Of a stretch of 64,000 nt of DNA, positions 12,315-24,822 are shown one piece after another. A model generated the notes under the pieces. The model was not told where the DNA came from. It worked only from the letters and a program-made list of their open reading frames with translations, and did not search any database. Position 1 is the first letter of the stretch. The number at the start of each line of letters is the position of its first letter. The stretch covers positions 458,335 through 522,334 of the forward strand of contig JBBHKE010002926.1 in assembly GCA_037447655.1 (NCBI GenBank). Reading direction: 5' to 3'. The DNA comes from Zygnema cylindricum (taxonomy: Eukaryota > Streptophyta > Zygnematophyceae > Zygnematales > Zygnemataceae). The position numbers were made by a program, and so were the translations under genes.

Positions 12315-13282
12315 TGTAACAGTAAAAGCAGATCGAACTTGTTCGTAAAGGGGTATTTAGGTGTTATGAATATAGAGTACTAAATTTGGTGGACGTCCGC
12401 GAAAGAATCGCGCGATTTAGAGTCCTATTTCAAAAGATATAGCGATGGGTGTATTTAGGTGACAGCTAGGGGTCAAAATAATAGGTGGGTAACACTAAAA
12501 CGGGTTAAGGGTCAAAGAAGACGCGGAATTTAAGGCGTACCTCTATATAAAGTACTAATATTGGTTTGGTACCTATTATGGTTCGTTTCGTACGATTTTT
12601 AGTACGAAACGTCATAATTCAAATTTGTAAGTTTCGTAGGTAGTTTCGCAAGTTAAATTCGCGACGCACGATCGTGCGAAGTCGCGTTTCGATTTGCGTG
12701 CACTTTTGCACGTAAATGCTACGTAGTAAAATGTAGTGTTTGATTGGTTAGAAAATGCTACGTAGTTAGTGGGAGATTTCGCACGCTTTTGCATTGGTCA
12801 GTCTGAGTCTTTGTTGATCAATGATTGGCCCAGGTAAAAGCCTGTTAAAACGGAGCGTTGACTCTGGCCTGGCGAGTCCAGGGCGATGATGGATAAATAG
12901 TGAACTGTAAGAGGAGAGTAGACATCTTTTCCTTTGGAAAACTTTGTGGAAATTCCGGCTGATCTTGGTCTTGAGCGATTAATACCAAATTGGAGAAAAG
13001 GCATTTTGCATTGAAATCTCTTACTAACTAAATAGTGTTTTAGTAGTTAAGAGATAGAATTATTAAGAGTGGAGAGTAGTGGAAAACACTTTAATAAGAA
13101 GGGTTGAGCCACGAGGGCAAGAGACCAAGCTAATGTTATGTGGACAGAAGCTTCTTCTAATTTAAAGTTTATCCTTATGTGAGTGTTGTCAAATGTGGAT
13201 GTGTGTTTTCCAATGTGTGGAATGTGTGGTTGGAATTGTTTGTAGTAATGGGATTTTATGAGAGGTAGGAGATCCTGTTACA
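12315..13282 (+). repeat. 3' LTR of the Ty3/gypsy element
   Basis: 968 bp, same length as the 5' LTR, with about 17 substitutions between them. It ends CTGTTACA and is followed by the AGTA duplication. Confidence 0.95.
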
Positions 13283-13485
13283 AGTATATATATTTTTTTT
13301 CAAAAAAAAAAAAATCCCGATTAGTGTTAATAACACTAAATTTTTTTTACGCTATTTATTCCTTTACTCTAATAGCGATTCACAGTATAGTTGACGTAGG
13401 CTAGCTTCACGTGGCAGTTCACGGCGGACAAAAAAAAGTACCGTTTTCATTCTATACCATTTTCCCCTTTTTCAAGTATGAACCA

Positions 13486-13860
13486 CGCAATAGTTCAAAC
13501 GTAGGCGTTTGTATTGTAGGCCTTTTGTAGGCACCTTTATCGTAAGTTGTGTTATGGGCTTTTCATGTGATCTTCTTAAATCGGTAATTTGATCAGCGAA
13601 CGTCTGATCGTCTAAATTTGATGGTTTAAATTAAAAATACCTCAAAACTCACAAAAAAATAATTTTTTGTCCGAATGTTTTTCAAAATTTAGGCATAACT
13701 TTTAATTCTCTATCAATCGATGTGCAACTCAACCCTGTTACTATTTTTTTTCATTTTGCGACCAATACAATATGGGTCTTAAGGTCATATTTTATGTTTT
13801 GCGTACAATATGCATATTGTATGGGCGTACTTTGACCTACTTTTGAACTATGGTTAATAA
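13486..13860 (-). mobile_element. small inverted-repeat element (family Y, copy 2)
   Basis: Reverse-orientation relative of 3952-4513. It shares the TAGTTCAAA-type left end, the AACTATGG right end and the internal ATACAATATG words. It is about 375 bp, shorter than copy 1 by an internal loss. Confidence 0.55.
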
Positions 13861-14132
13861 CTGTAATATAGTGCCCTTCTAAATAGTGTGATGTATGGAC
13901 TGTCATATCCGTAATATTTTTTATTTTTTCATGTACAAAAGTACAAAAAAATAATTTACGCTAACGGGTGCGGATGTAAATGTGGTCTGGAAAAAATGAC
14001 GCAAATGTCACAAAAACGCGACGGCGTAATTTAAAAAAATTTCGTACATGCACATATTTTGGTGTATCTTTATTATGCACCCACAATTATTACAAAGCAG
14101 TTTAAATATTAGAGTTAATGTTAAATTATAAT

Positions 14133-14820
14133 GGGAATTGATCATGAGAGTGACTACTTTGGTTGCGCACAGTCACTTACGTCACTTTGTCAAAAATTGT
14201 ACATTTGAAGTACATATTGGTACAAATAAAGTACCGTTGAGTACAAATTTGACGGTCAATCGGTTGGACAACTTTTACTTTCAAAATATTGTTTCAATCG
14301 CTTAAAAAATTGTCGCGCTTGCGGACGTCGACCTTCATGATAAAATTAGCAATTCACACGGCCGACGAACGTTTACGGTAACAAAACTGCTGCAACCACG
14401 TATAAATAAAAGTGGGGAAGACAGTCACTTTGTCTTTACGTGAGCTCCACGGTGAAAGCAGTTAGCCGCAAAATTGAGATTTAATTGTCTAAGCATTATT
14501 TTGAACTTAGACGCAAATTGAAACGAAACCTCTTTAAACTAAAGTACTATAAGGCTTGTACGAAAATGTTAGAATGCACAAAACAAAATAAAACTAGTAC
14601 ACTATAATAAAACGAACAACATAAAATATCAATTGAAATTAAATGAAAAAATGTGCGTCGTCACGCGCGTCGAAATCGAGGCACACTATCTATGAATCAA
14701 CTTTCTTACATTGACAACGAAATTTCGTTTCGTGCGTTTTAATATTTTCTTACAAGACTTCATAGTTCAGTTTAAAGAGGTTTCGTTTCAGTTTGCGTCT
14801 AGTTGAATGTAACGCTTAGA
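14133..14820 (+). mobile_element. truncated relative of the long-TIR element, with fold-back
   Basis: From GGGAATTGATCATG onward it follows the left half of the element at 24823-26008 with moderate divergence. It lacks the right terminal repeat. Its last part (about 14735-14815) is an inverted copy of 14495-14570, forming a fold-back. It ends abruptly against the copia remnant at about 14821. Confidence 0.6.
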
Positions 14821-17790
14821 AAGGTAGTTTTGATACCCATCTGATAAATCTCCATGTCTTCCGCTGCCGCTAGACTAAGGAGAATATTTACCGAGGGAAA
14901 ACGTACAACTAGTGTAAAGGTCTCTTCATTGTCGATTCCCTCATTTTGGGTAAAACCCTTTGCTTCCGATCTAGCTTTCTACCTCTCGATGGTATTATCT
15001 TAATTCAGTTTCAATATAAACACACATTTACACCCAATCGACTTTTTATTTGGAAGACAATCCACTAATTCCCACGTATTACAGTCCACAATGAAAGCCA
15101 TCTCATCATTAATGGTTGTAACCCATCTGTCATTTTTTGGAGTGTTCACTGCCTTTGAGTAAGTTAGAGGTTCATCTGGATGCGGCAATTTTATTACCTT
15201 GTGAGCTGCCTGTTTATCTTGAAGCCTTTTGTTGTTTTTTCTTCCTCTTTAAAATTCAGAAGCTGGAATGGAGGGTAATCTCGGGTTTTTCCAAAGTGTT
15301 TCATGTGCTCCCCTATCCATGGGAGCTGGCTCCTATTACTACATGTCCTCAAACTGTACCGAAGCTTGCAAGTTCATCGGAGTCTCCTCAATGGTCTGGG
15401 TTTCTTCTAGATCTGCAAATTTCTAATGACTAACATTCCATTCAGGAAAATCTGACTCTTCCTCACTCTTTGAGTCAAACCTAATTTTGATTATCTTAGA
15501 ATACTTGAAGGGATCTACCAACTTCCCTGCATCCATGACAACTAGATGCTTAACCATTATGGCATCCTTCTCCTTGAGGTCATAGACTCGGTATTCGTTG
15601 ACATCCTCATCATATCCCACTAGATATCTTGGCTTTCCTTTAGCATCTAGTTTCCAACTCGTTTGGTCAAAATTTAGACTATACACTTGACTCCCAAATA
15701 CTTTCACCTGAGATACATCTAGCTTCCTCCCAACCCATCTCTCATACGGTGTTTGTCTTTTTATATCTGTCGTGAGAACTTTATTCTTGATGTGATTGAC
15801 ACATTTCATAGCTTCTGCCTATAAGCATTTTCCTATCTTCTTATCTGATAGGATGATTCGGGCGTTATTACCTAGAGCTCTATTTAGTCTTTCGGCTACA
15901 CCGTTTTGTTCTTGTTTATCACGGATAGTCTTTTGATGTTGTATTCCCTCATCTCTCGAGAAATCCTCAAACTGATTAGATGTTTCTCTCCCCATTATCA
16001 CTTCTAAATCTCTTAATGGGGGTTCCATGCAACTTCTCACTCCATGCTTTATATTATTTAAAATAAAGTGGTGTTTCAAACTTATTTTTGAAGAAGTAAA
16101 CTGTGGAATATATAGACAAGTCATCAGTTATGGTTAGCATATATCTTTTCCCTCCTACCGAAGGTACTTTAGCCGGTCCCCAGATATCGGTGTGTACAAG
16201 ATCTAGCACCCTTTCTCCTCTGAACGCGACAGATTTGGTAAAGGGCAATCTGTTAGCCTTACCTTGTGCACAGCCACTACAATCATCCATCACTTCACTA
16301 TCCCCTAAGTGAATCCCTTCCACTTCACCGTGTTTTTTCATTTCCCTTAATCTGTCTAACTGCACATGCTCCAGCCGCTTATGCCATATTATTATCTTGA
16401 GGACACCAATATAAAAAGCATTCTTCCTTTCATTTCTCAAATTAAGCCTAAACATTCCTTAGCTACCTTTGTTAGTAGTGAAATATACCTCATTATGATA
16501 CTTTGTTGTGAATGTTCCCTTCTTAATGTAAATATAAAGTCTACATCATCCAAGATTAGAGGTGGAGATGAGATTCTTGCTTAACTGAGATATATAGAGA
16601 ACATCTAAGAAAGTCATTATGGATATAGTCCCCAAACTTTACCTCTACAGTGGGAATCTATCTCAAGTAAGTAAATAATTGCTTTTCATGACACATTTGC
16701 ATTGAGGCACCCGAGTCAATAATCCAACCTTCATTGAAGTTTCTCGGACATCTCCGATCGCACATTTTTGCCTTCTTCAAATCTCATTCTCCTCCAGTTT
16801 TTCTTTGAGAAGAAGCTCCCCATCCTCTTCTTCTGATGTCTCCTCCTCTCAAACTCCCCTTTCGCTTGTGTGGTCACAAGTGCATTCTTCTTTTTAAGGG
16901 GTTTAACAGATTTGTTCTCCTTAAGCCTTAACCCCATCAGTTCGGTGCATTTTGCTATGTAGTGACCCTGTTTCTTTCAAAAAATGGCAAAGCCCCTTTG
17001 GAGGCCAAGGTCTGGAAACATCCGGTTAAACTCCTCTCCATCTTCCACCAAAACTCCCAAAAGGTTTCTTGTTCTCTTTATCTCTCGAATTGGTTCTAAG
17101 GGCCAAGGCTTGACTACACTTTCCTCTGCTCCGAAGCTCAATGGTGTTCTCTCTAACCAAGATCATTCTAACCACTATGTTCCAAATCCACCGGCTGTCT
17201 CGCAAATCCTGAACCTTGTTGACAATATTATCATACTCTTCTGCGAGCTTCATCAATATGGTATTCACCTACTCCTTTTCAGATTCCACCTTTCCAACAC
17301 TCTCCAACTCCACAAACAAACCAGCCAAATCATTACAAAAGTCAAGCATTTTCTCTCCCTTATAAACAAATGCCTAAATTTTTTGATCTGCGAGTTTTAT
17401 GTTCCTCAATTGTGCCACCTTTATAAATGTCTTCAAGTGCCTCCCACAAGTCGGCTGCTTCTTCTACATTAAGATAAGGTGTGGCCACTTTTCAAGAAAC
17501 GTGACTGAAAATGAAGTGATATGCGATAGAGTTGTTGAAGTCCAAGACATCAAGGTCATTCTCTTCATTTTTAGGCATCACTTCCACGAGTACCACCTTT
17601 GGTGTCGATTTTGAAATCACCGCTGTCAGCTGTAGAAATTAGAGTTTTTTGTATTGTATTTTCTAGGTGTGCATGATATAGAATAAAAGAAAGAAAAGAG
17701 GCATAAAAAGTTTGCCTATAACTCCTCTCACCAGCCCCCACAGTTGTTGTAGTCACTGAATACTGGAGAGGGAGGTAGAGCCATGACTAT
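14821..17790 (-). pseudogene. decayed, truncated Ty1/copia element
   Basis: Minus-strand copia protein similarity runs right to left. Gag lies at about 17610-17026, broken by shifts and stops. A damaged zinc knuckle (KKQGHYIAKC) is at about 16985-16940. The gag-pre-integrase HHCC region and integrase core follow at about 16420-15819 (C-x2-C in CSGCAQGK, first catalytic Asp in HTDIWGP, Glu in GVAERLNR). The integrase C-terminus is at 15809-15423. The start of reverse transcriptase is at about 15188-14825. The element stops inside RT, just past the residues equivalent to D-x-K-T-x-F. RNase H and the 3' LTR are absent. No LTR or primer site was found at the gag end, so both ends are lost or unrecognisable. 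Confidence 0.85.
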
Positions 17791-20700
17791 CTATGTTTTC
17801 TCAAAGAGACAGGAAATAGAAGGTAGTAGATTTATCAAAAAGGTTTCATGGACCCGCGATTTAATCTAAGTATTCGTCGTCGGTGAAAGTAGCCTAGCGT
17901 TGTCCTATAGTCTAGGAACTGTGCTGGGATATATAGGATGTAATAACTGTTTAAACATTTGCATGTGAGGAGTACCATTTAACTAGATGAACAGAATATG
18001 GGGCATTGATTCAGTTGAACTTTATGTACCAGACGAAATCAATGTTACAGACATTTGTTTCGACGGCGTGTATCAAAAGCCAACTTCGGATCGGACGCCA
18101 ATGGTGCAAGTCGACATTGCCGAATGGTTTCTTTGCCATTTTGCGGTCACAATCACACATGATTACACGTGGCAACATCACATAACTTGCTGAAACTCTG
18201 GGAAGCATCAAAACAAGTATGGATGTAAGAAGTGTCATCTTTATAGCCATGTCGTACAATGGTCGTACAGAAAGTACTCCGACACTTGTACTTTTCTGTA
18301 CTGCATAGTCTTGTGATTGGTACCATACTGTAGTAGAAGGGGGTTTAGAGAGGGATTTAGGACTTCGACATTTGAGAGGTAGCCGCCTCTCTCTCTCTCT
18401 AAGCGCATATGTATTTATAGGCCATCTTTGGCCATTTATAATTAACTGCTCAATGGAGAATATTCCGTGATTTTTTTTGTGGCAGACTCAGATGAGTCTT
18501 AGCTTAACTGGGGGGAAGTCAGGTCAGTCGGTTGTTTGTTAGGGTGGCAGTCCGAATTGATCTAAGGCAAAAGGGTTTAGGCTACCCTGGAGGCTTCGGG
18601 CGAGCTGCCTATTACGAGTACCAATGGAGGTCTCATAGTTGCATCAACTTCTCCTTTTCCTTTCCTGTATCAGAGACGCTACTCTCTCCCTCATCATCCA
18701 TCTTTTCTAACTACTTGTATCTTCTTGAGAATAAGAGTCCTCAAAATCTCGGCAGGGCTCCCACTGGTGTGGATGGACGCCCCACACGGCCACTCACAAT
18801 ACCCTATAATCTCTTTTGGAGAAGTACTCCCTTATCATTTTGATCTAGTAGATAAACCTTGTTCCATTAAAGATGGGGTATCGCAGAGGGTGGGCCTATA
18901 ACATGCAATTTTGTGACCTCTATTGGTACACAAAATATGCAGCTAGCTTGAAGCCTCTTTAATAATTTGAAATGCCTCCCTTCCTCTTAGAACAAATGCC
19001 ACCCTAGCAGGCAATGACACTAACTGCCTTCACCGTTGTGTAGGGTGGACTCCCCGAGCCCAATGCAAAAAAAATGTTGAAAACGCCCAACCAGGCGATT
19101 AATTATCAAATGGCGTAGATGCCAACATTTATACAAGCACAGTGGGAGAGAGGCTGCTACCTACCAAATATTCTAAGTTTTGAACCTCTTTTTGAACCCT
19201 TTATTGCTGATGTATGGACCCAATCAAAATAGTGCACAGTTCAAAAAGGTACCATTGCCGATATACTTTTTGTACGGCCACTGTACTACAAGGCCATAGA
19301 GGGGATGCCCTTCACCTCTAGACTCGTCTCCGGGTTTCTCGTAAATTTTGTAAACGATTAATAGTGCACCACGTGTCATTTGGTGACGTGACAACTATAA
19401 ACAACCAAAGCAACCGTTCCTCATTGGCGGCCCTGATGGAAGTCGTTTGATGCTAACTAGCTTTTGTTTTGTGCCGTCAAAATTTGGTGTCCGCACCACT
19501 GAATTTGGTGCGGTCCGTATCGATATCCGTGCGTCCACAAGTTCCTACCTGAATCTATGTTACAGTTCTACATTGTTGTAAATCGGCTTAATCCACTAGT
19601 TCGTATCTATATATCTATCAACCCCTATATATGCTAGCACTAGGTAGTAGACTATCGGATAAGTCGGCCGGCTAATTCGGTAGTTTGTAAGGACTAGGAT
19701 CAAATTCTTGGTCCGTTAGCTTTTTTCTAAGAGGTGGTTCCCCTACCTTCATCTGGCCACCCAGGTAGCCATGGCTCTACCTCTCTCTCACTAGTGTTAA
19801 GTGACTGGAACAAGTATGAGGGATGTAGAGAGGGAAGGCAGAGCGTAACTGCCAAAATGACACCTTTTATTTTCCTATACTCTGACCTATAAAATATAAT
19901 AGAACTCAAATTTCAACACCGAGATGTGATCAATTTTCACCAAAAAATGTTATTGAAGATGTAGGTTATATATTGCAACATCGAATGCTTTTAACGTGAT
20001 ATGAGAATCTAATAATTTTTTGATTGAGTTAATTGGGATTTGATGGAGTGATACAATGAATGTTAAGATATTTAACGTGACAACTATTTTGGAGAAGGGT
20101 GTTTATGGTTAAAAAAAGATTATAAATTCACATAAGACTGATTCGTCATGGGACGACTAGGACAAGCAATACTTTTATTGTGTTAACTGAGTGGGAGTAG
20201 CCATAACTAGCTAACATTCATTAAAAAATTATGAATTCAAATTCACGAAAAAATAACGTGACGTATCTAATTTAAAGTGGAATAATTAACAAAAATCGGA
20301 AAACATCAACTCTACGGTGACCTGTAGACCAATAAAAAAAAATCGAAATAAGCTAATTATTATTATTTGTTCTTGTACGAGATTTTATATTTTATGTTGG
20401 TAAACGTTAAGTAAAAAATGAAACTCGTCACCCAGTTTTATGTTGTTGTTCTTGATTTGAATTGTATACGTGGACACTGAATACCAACATTACAATGTGA
20501 CAACGGAAAATAAACTCCCATTGATGTTTGGTTACACGAACAATCAAAGTTTTTCATGGTTATTTAGGATTAATGAGTTGAATGGTTGTGTAGTTGTATG
20601 AAATGCTTAAATAAATATCGTTTTGATATTGGCTAGCTGAAGGTGTTGTGTGAAGTTGTTTTATGTCAAAGAGCATTGATTGTGGTTCGCAATAGTTGTA

Positions 20701-21386
20701 GTTAAATTCCGTTTATTTGTTAGTTCCAATTTGCGCAGGAGGGGGGGGTGGAGGAGTGTTTGGTAAAGTGCGCACATGTGATCTTACAGTTTGTTATAAT
20801 TTTGAAATGTTATGTAATATCCTATAAAATCTTAGGCTTAAGGTTCACGTTTAGATTTTAAATCTTTGTTAATGGATTTTCTTTGCGTTTACATGTACGT
20901 TTGGTCTTAGCGTCAAGATTACAACATGCATTATTGGTATTGCGGGGTCTATCTTTGTGTTGTTAATTATTACTTATTAACGAACGATATCGTTGGTTTT
21001 GAACAATTTAAAAAATGTATGTTTATTAAATGTAAAGGTAGTGTCATTGATATCTTAAGGTCCGATGATTAAAGTTGAAGGACACCATTATTATCGTACA
21101 GGGACTCAACAAGTAGTGTCAACAATGTACTATTTCCTATCTTTGAAAATAAAAAGTCACCATGTCATGTGTAATTGGTGTTTTGTACGAGAACCCCGCC
21201 TATAACATAAGTTAAGAAACTGGTTTGGCGTGATCGAATTGAACCAAGCGAATTCTAAAATTGGGTAAATCAAACCTCTTCGGTCGCAATTGCTAACTAA
21301 TGAACGAAACAGAACTAGCAAAAATCAGTTTAGTACCGTTTTAGTTTAGTTCATGAAGGTTTTGTCGACCGAGCCGAGTTTTACAG
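17791..21386. other. non-coding interval without recognisable genes
   Basis: Short open frames here (for example 17987-18193 and 18532-18843) show no domain, no splice partner and no repeat copies. A short coding-like patch on the minus strand near 18900-19080 is broken by stops. A (CT)n run lies near 18388. I see no RNA gene. It probably holds unidentified decayed repeats. Confidence 0.5.
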
Positions 21387-21889
21387 TACACCGCCAATCG
21401 CTATTAGAGTAAAAGAATATATAAAGTAAAAAAAAAAATCAGTGTTATAAACGCTAATTAGGAAAAAAAAAAAACATATACACTAATTAATCACTAACTC
21501 TAATTTGGGTTTTTCCGAATAATAAATACCCGCCGTATCGATGTCTACATCAGTATATGTACACGTACAAAATATGACAATTCGTACGCCAAAATCTGAA
21601 TAGTTGAGTTTGCGTCTCTTTTTCCTGTGCACATTCACATGCGTGCGCAATTACATTAAATGAATTTTTGTACATTTTTATTTAAAAAAGAAAATTTTGG
21701 TACGGACAAACTCTGTCCGTACACCATACTATAAACATCGCAGTGTACTTCCTTTGTTGACGCTAATTGAAAAAAAAACTATAAAAGGCGTAAATGGAAA
21801 AATGGAATTATGGATTGTATTTCTGGTTTTTTTTTTTTTGAAAGGGCACCGAATTAGCGTTATTTACTCTAATAGCGATTGGCGGTGTA
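21387..21889 (-). mobile_element. family X MITE, copy with perfect terminal repeats
   Basis: CACCGCCAATCGCTATTAG at the left is matched exactly by its reverse complement at the right. The match continues inward through AGTAAA and a few bases outward, about 30 bp in all. TA borders both ends. The interior matches the other ~550-bp copies in reverse orientation. Confidence 0.8.
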
Positions 21890-21915
21890 CTGTAATGTAA
21901 TGCACAATTGTAAAG

Positions 21916-22470
21916 TACACCGTCAATCGTTATTAGTTTAAAGGAATAAATAGCGTAAAAAAAAATTAGTGTTATTAACACTAATCGGGATTTTTTTTTT
22001 TTTAAATATATATATACTTATTAATCCCTAACTTTAATTTCGGTTGTCCTGAATAATAAATATCCGCCCTTTCGATGTTTACAGTTATATGTGTACCCGT
22101 ACAAAATCTGACAATTCGTACTCCGTCGCCCTGTTGACACGGTCGACGGAGGAACATATGAGAAGTGATTTTTGTCGACGAGTTTGCATCTCTTTCTTCC
22201 AGTGCACATTCACATGTGTGCGCAATAATGTTAAGTGTCTTTTTATGCCTTTGTAATTTAAAAAGTACTATTTCGTACCGAGATACCCCGTCCCTACGCC
22301 ACACTATTTCCATCGAAATGTACTTCCATTATTGATGCTAATTTAAAAAAAAAAACTAATTAGAATAATGGAAAAAATAGAATTATGGATCGTATTTCAT
22401 GTGTCTTTTTTGAAAAAATGGCACCGAATTAGCGTTATTTAGGTGAACTCTTCCCGTCGTTATTAGTACA
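21916..22470 (-). mobile_element. family X MITE, right end degraded
   Basis: The left end TACACCGTCAATCGTTATTAG and the interior match the family in reverse orientation. The right end is disrupted where the next copy begins at 22477. Confidence 0.7.
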
Positions 22471-22476
22471 GTGAAG

Positions 22477-23006
22477 TACACCGTGAATCGTTATCATAGT
22501 ATATAACTCTAATTTGGGTTCTTGAGATTTGGATTTTTTTTCTTAAATTGGATACATGATTTTATTTTTTCCTTTACGTTAGTTAAGGTACAGTACTAAG
22601 TACTGTAGCGTGGATAACGAAAGTACAATAAGATCAAAAAAGTATGGTGTACGGTTGATGTCAGACCGTACATCAATGTACCTTTTCACGTGAAAATTTA
22701 CAAAAAATGAATTAAATCACACGCGCACGCATAAGAATGTGTGCTAAAAAAATGGGATCCTGAATGTATGGATATTTAAATTTGGCGACGGCGTACGATT
22801 TCTAATATTTTGTACGGATCCATATATTAATGTATACATTGTGAGGCGAAAATTCCTTTTTTTGCAACTCCCAAATAAGCATTAACGCCAAAATTAGAAT
22901 ACACTTTTAAAAAAAAAAAATCAAATTCCTAATTAGCATTAATAATGATAATTTGTTCGCAACACTACAGTGTTTAAACTTTGACACTAATAACGATTCG
23001 CGGTTT
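22477..23006 (+). mobile_element. family X-like MITE with a different interior
   Basis: It begins TACACCGTGAATCGTTAT and ends ACGATTCGCGGTTTA. The terminal repeats belong to the family; the interior is largely different from 23671-24219. Confidence 0.55.
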
Positions 23007-23263
23007 AGTGTTGTGTAACGGTTGCAGAGGTCGCAAAAGTCAAAATTTTAAATAACCGAAATCGACCGTTTTTTTTTTCAAAATTTGAGTAACCGACGCC
23101 CGACCGGGTTATGTCACGCTCCAAAATTTTAACCGTTAACTGACCGGCGTTTACGAAAATAAAAGTTAACCGAAACTCGATTTCGCGCGACTAATTGTGC
23201 CCGCCCGTAACCGAAAAGGTACAAAATTATCTAATGTACGACGTATGAATAAGCCAATAACTA

Positions 23264-23409
23264 CGATTTGTCGCGTTCCCTTATATTTGCGAAATGATTA
23301 GTGTCTACAAACGTGTCATATTTGCGACGCTTTGTCGCGTTCCCTAAGATAAGCGAAATGAATAGTGTACTACACCGTCCCTAAGATTTGTGAAATGAAT
23401 AGTGTACTA
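23264..23409 (+). repeat. local ~55-bp repeat ending in TACACCGT
   Basis: Three partial tandem units contain GCGACGCTTTGTCGCGTTCC, then CTAAGATTTGCGAAAT, then AATAGTGTACTACACCGT. Further units lie at 23610-23678 and 24220-24303. Each abuts a MITE end, so the repeat and the MITE termini seem to have spread together. Confidence 0.6.
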
Positions 23410-23610
23410 CACCGTGAATCGTTATTAGCCTTATGTACTCTATATCGGCACCCCAAAATGTTGACATTGATACCTTAAATATAACAAATTACACTATTTA
23501 AGGACATGGACCATAATCTGCCACGTCTCCTGGCACTAAATTTGAATGAATGACCTTGTTTTTTTCTTTACTCTAATAAATTATATAGTCTTATAACGAT
23601 TCGCGGTGTA
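23408..23610. mobile_element. short (203-bp) MITE with family X ends
   Basis: It starts TACACCGTGAATCGTTATTAG and ends ACGATTCGCGGTGTA, with TA at each border. The interior is short and unrelated to the long copies. Confidence 0.6.
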
Positions 23611-23670
23611 CCGTGTCACATTCGCGACGCTTTGTCGCGTTCCCTAAGATTGCGAAATAAATAGTGTTAC

Positions 23671-24219
23671 TACACCGTCAATCGCTATTAGAGTATATAA
23701 CGCCAATTCGGTGCCCTTTTTTCAAAAAAAAAACCCGAAATACAATCCATAATTATATTTTTCCATTATTCTAATTAGGGTTTTTTTTTCAATTAGCGTT
23801 AATAATGGAAGTACACTGCGATGGAAATAGTGTGGCGTACGGACAGGATATTTCCGTATGAAATGGTACTTTTTGAATTACAAAGGCATAAAAAGACACT
23901 TAACATTATTGCGACACATGTGAATGCGCACTGGAAGAAAGAGATGCAAACTCGTCGAAAAAAATCACGTTCTCATATGTTCGTACGTCGACTGTGTGAA
24001 TAGCACGACGGCGTACGAATTGTCATATTTTGTACGAATACTCATATTACTGTAGACATTGAAAGGGTGAGTATTTATTATTTAGGACAACCCAAATTAC
24101 AGTTAAGGATTAATTAGTATATATATTTTTTTTCAAAAAAAATAATTCCCGATTAGTGTTAATAACACATTTTTTTTTTCGCTATTTATTCCTTTAATAT
24201 TATAGTGATTAACGGTGTA
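23671..24219 (+). mobile_element. family X MITE, uninterrupted reference copy (549 bp)
   Basis: It starts TACACCGTCAATCGCTATTAG and ends TGATTAACGGTGTA. The bases around 24115-24135 give the unfilled version of the site where the Ty3/gypsy element inserted in the copy at 5048-13387. Confidence 0.75.
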
Positions 24220-24822
24220 CCGTGTCAGATTTGCGACGCTTTGTCGCGTTCCCTAAGATTTGCGAAAAAAACAGTGTTACTACCGTGTCAGATTTGTGAC
24301 GCTAATCATGATGTCACATACTTCCACGATACCAAAGAGTGTTGGATTGTATGGACAGTACAAATTTTTTTTTTGGTTTTTTGGTTGACCGACTGTAATC
24401 GACCTTTTTTTTTCTTTTTTTCTGGTGAATCGACCGACCGCAACCGCCTTGCCCTCAAAATTTGGCAACCGAATTTGTTCCGGATCCGGCGCGGGCGATC
24501 GGTTAACGGTCGGTCACGGTTTTGGTTGACAGTTTGCGACCGCTAAACGGTTGCCATTTGCCGATAAGCGATACGCCCACTATTTTGGCTTACAGATAAT
24601 CGATATAATGGAATATTATATCGGTACGTTGTTATCGCGTTAAAAAATTGATATCATCGATTTTTCAACTCGATATCACTGGATCGACAACTATCGGCGA
24701 TAATTTTACGGTTTTCACCATACATCTGTACGGTTAACCCCGTTTTACTAAACCGCCGTTTGCAGTTTTCACGTTATACAGAGTACGGAACAGGTTGTCA
24801 TACCTGGCGTACTAAATATTTT

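Larger units (their letters stand above)
5499..13282 (+). mobile_element. Ty3/gypsy LTR retrotransposon, nearly complete, chromovirus-like
   Basis: Two 968-bp LTRs begin TGTAACAG and end CTGTTACA, a perfect 8-bp inverted repeat. They enclose a primer site, leader, gag, pol and polypurine tract in the usual order. AGTA flanks both sides (5495-5498 and 13283-13286). The LTRs differ at about 17 positions by eye with no indel (near 1.8 percent), so the insertion is fairly recent. Pol order (protease, RT, RNase H, integrase) places it in Ty3/gypsy. A GPF motif and a chromodomain-like tail suggest a chromovirus. Two nonsense codons in pol make this copy probably non-autonomous. Confidence 0.95.
5048..13387 (+). 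mobile_element. TA-flanked MITE (family X) split by a Ty3/gypsy insertion
   Basis: The left part (5048-5498) and right part (13287-13387) together make a ~552-bp element matching the uninterrupted copy at 23671-24219. Its ends resemble TACACCGTCAATCGCTATTAG and the reverse complement. A TA dinucleotide borders each end, as expected for Tc1/mariner- or Stowaway-type elements. The interior break is exactly the LTR retrotransposon plus a 4-bp AGTA duplication. The 100-codon frame at 5197-5496 drifts between copies as if non-coding. Confidence 0.75.

Noticed and set aside
17987-18193. 68-codon frame with mixed composition
   Set aside because: No domain, splice partner or second copy; insufficient support.
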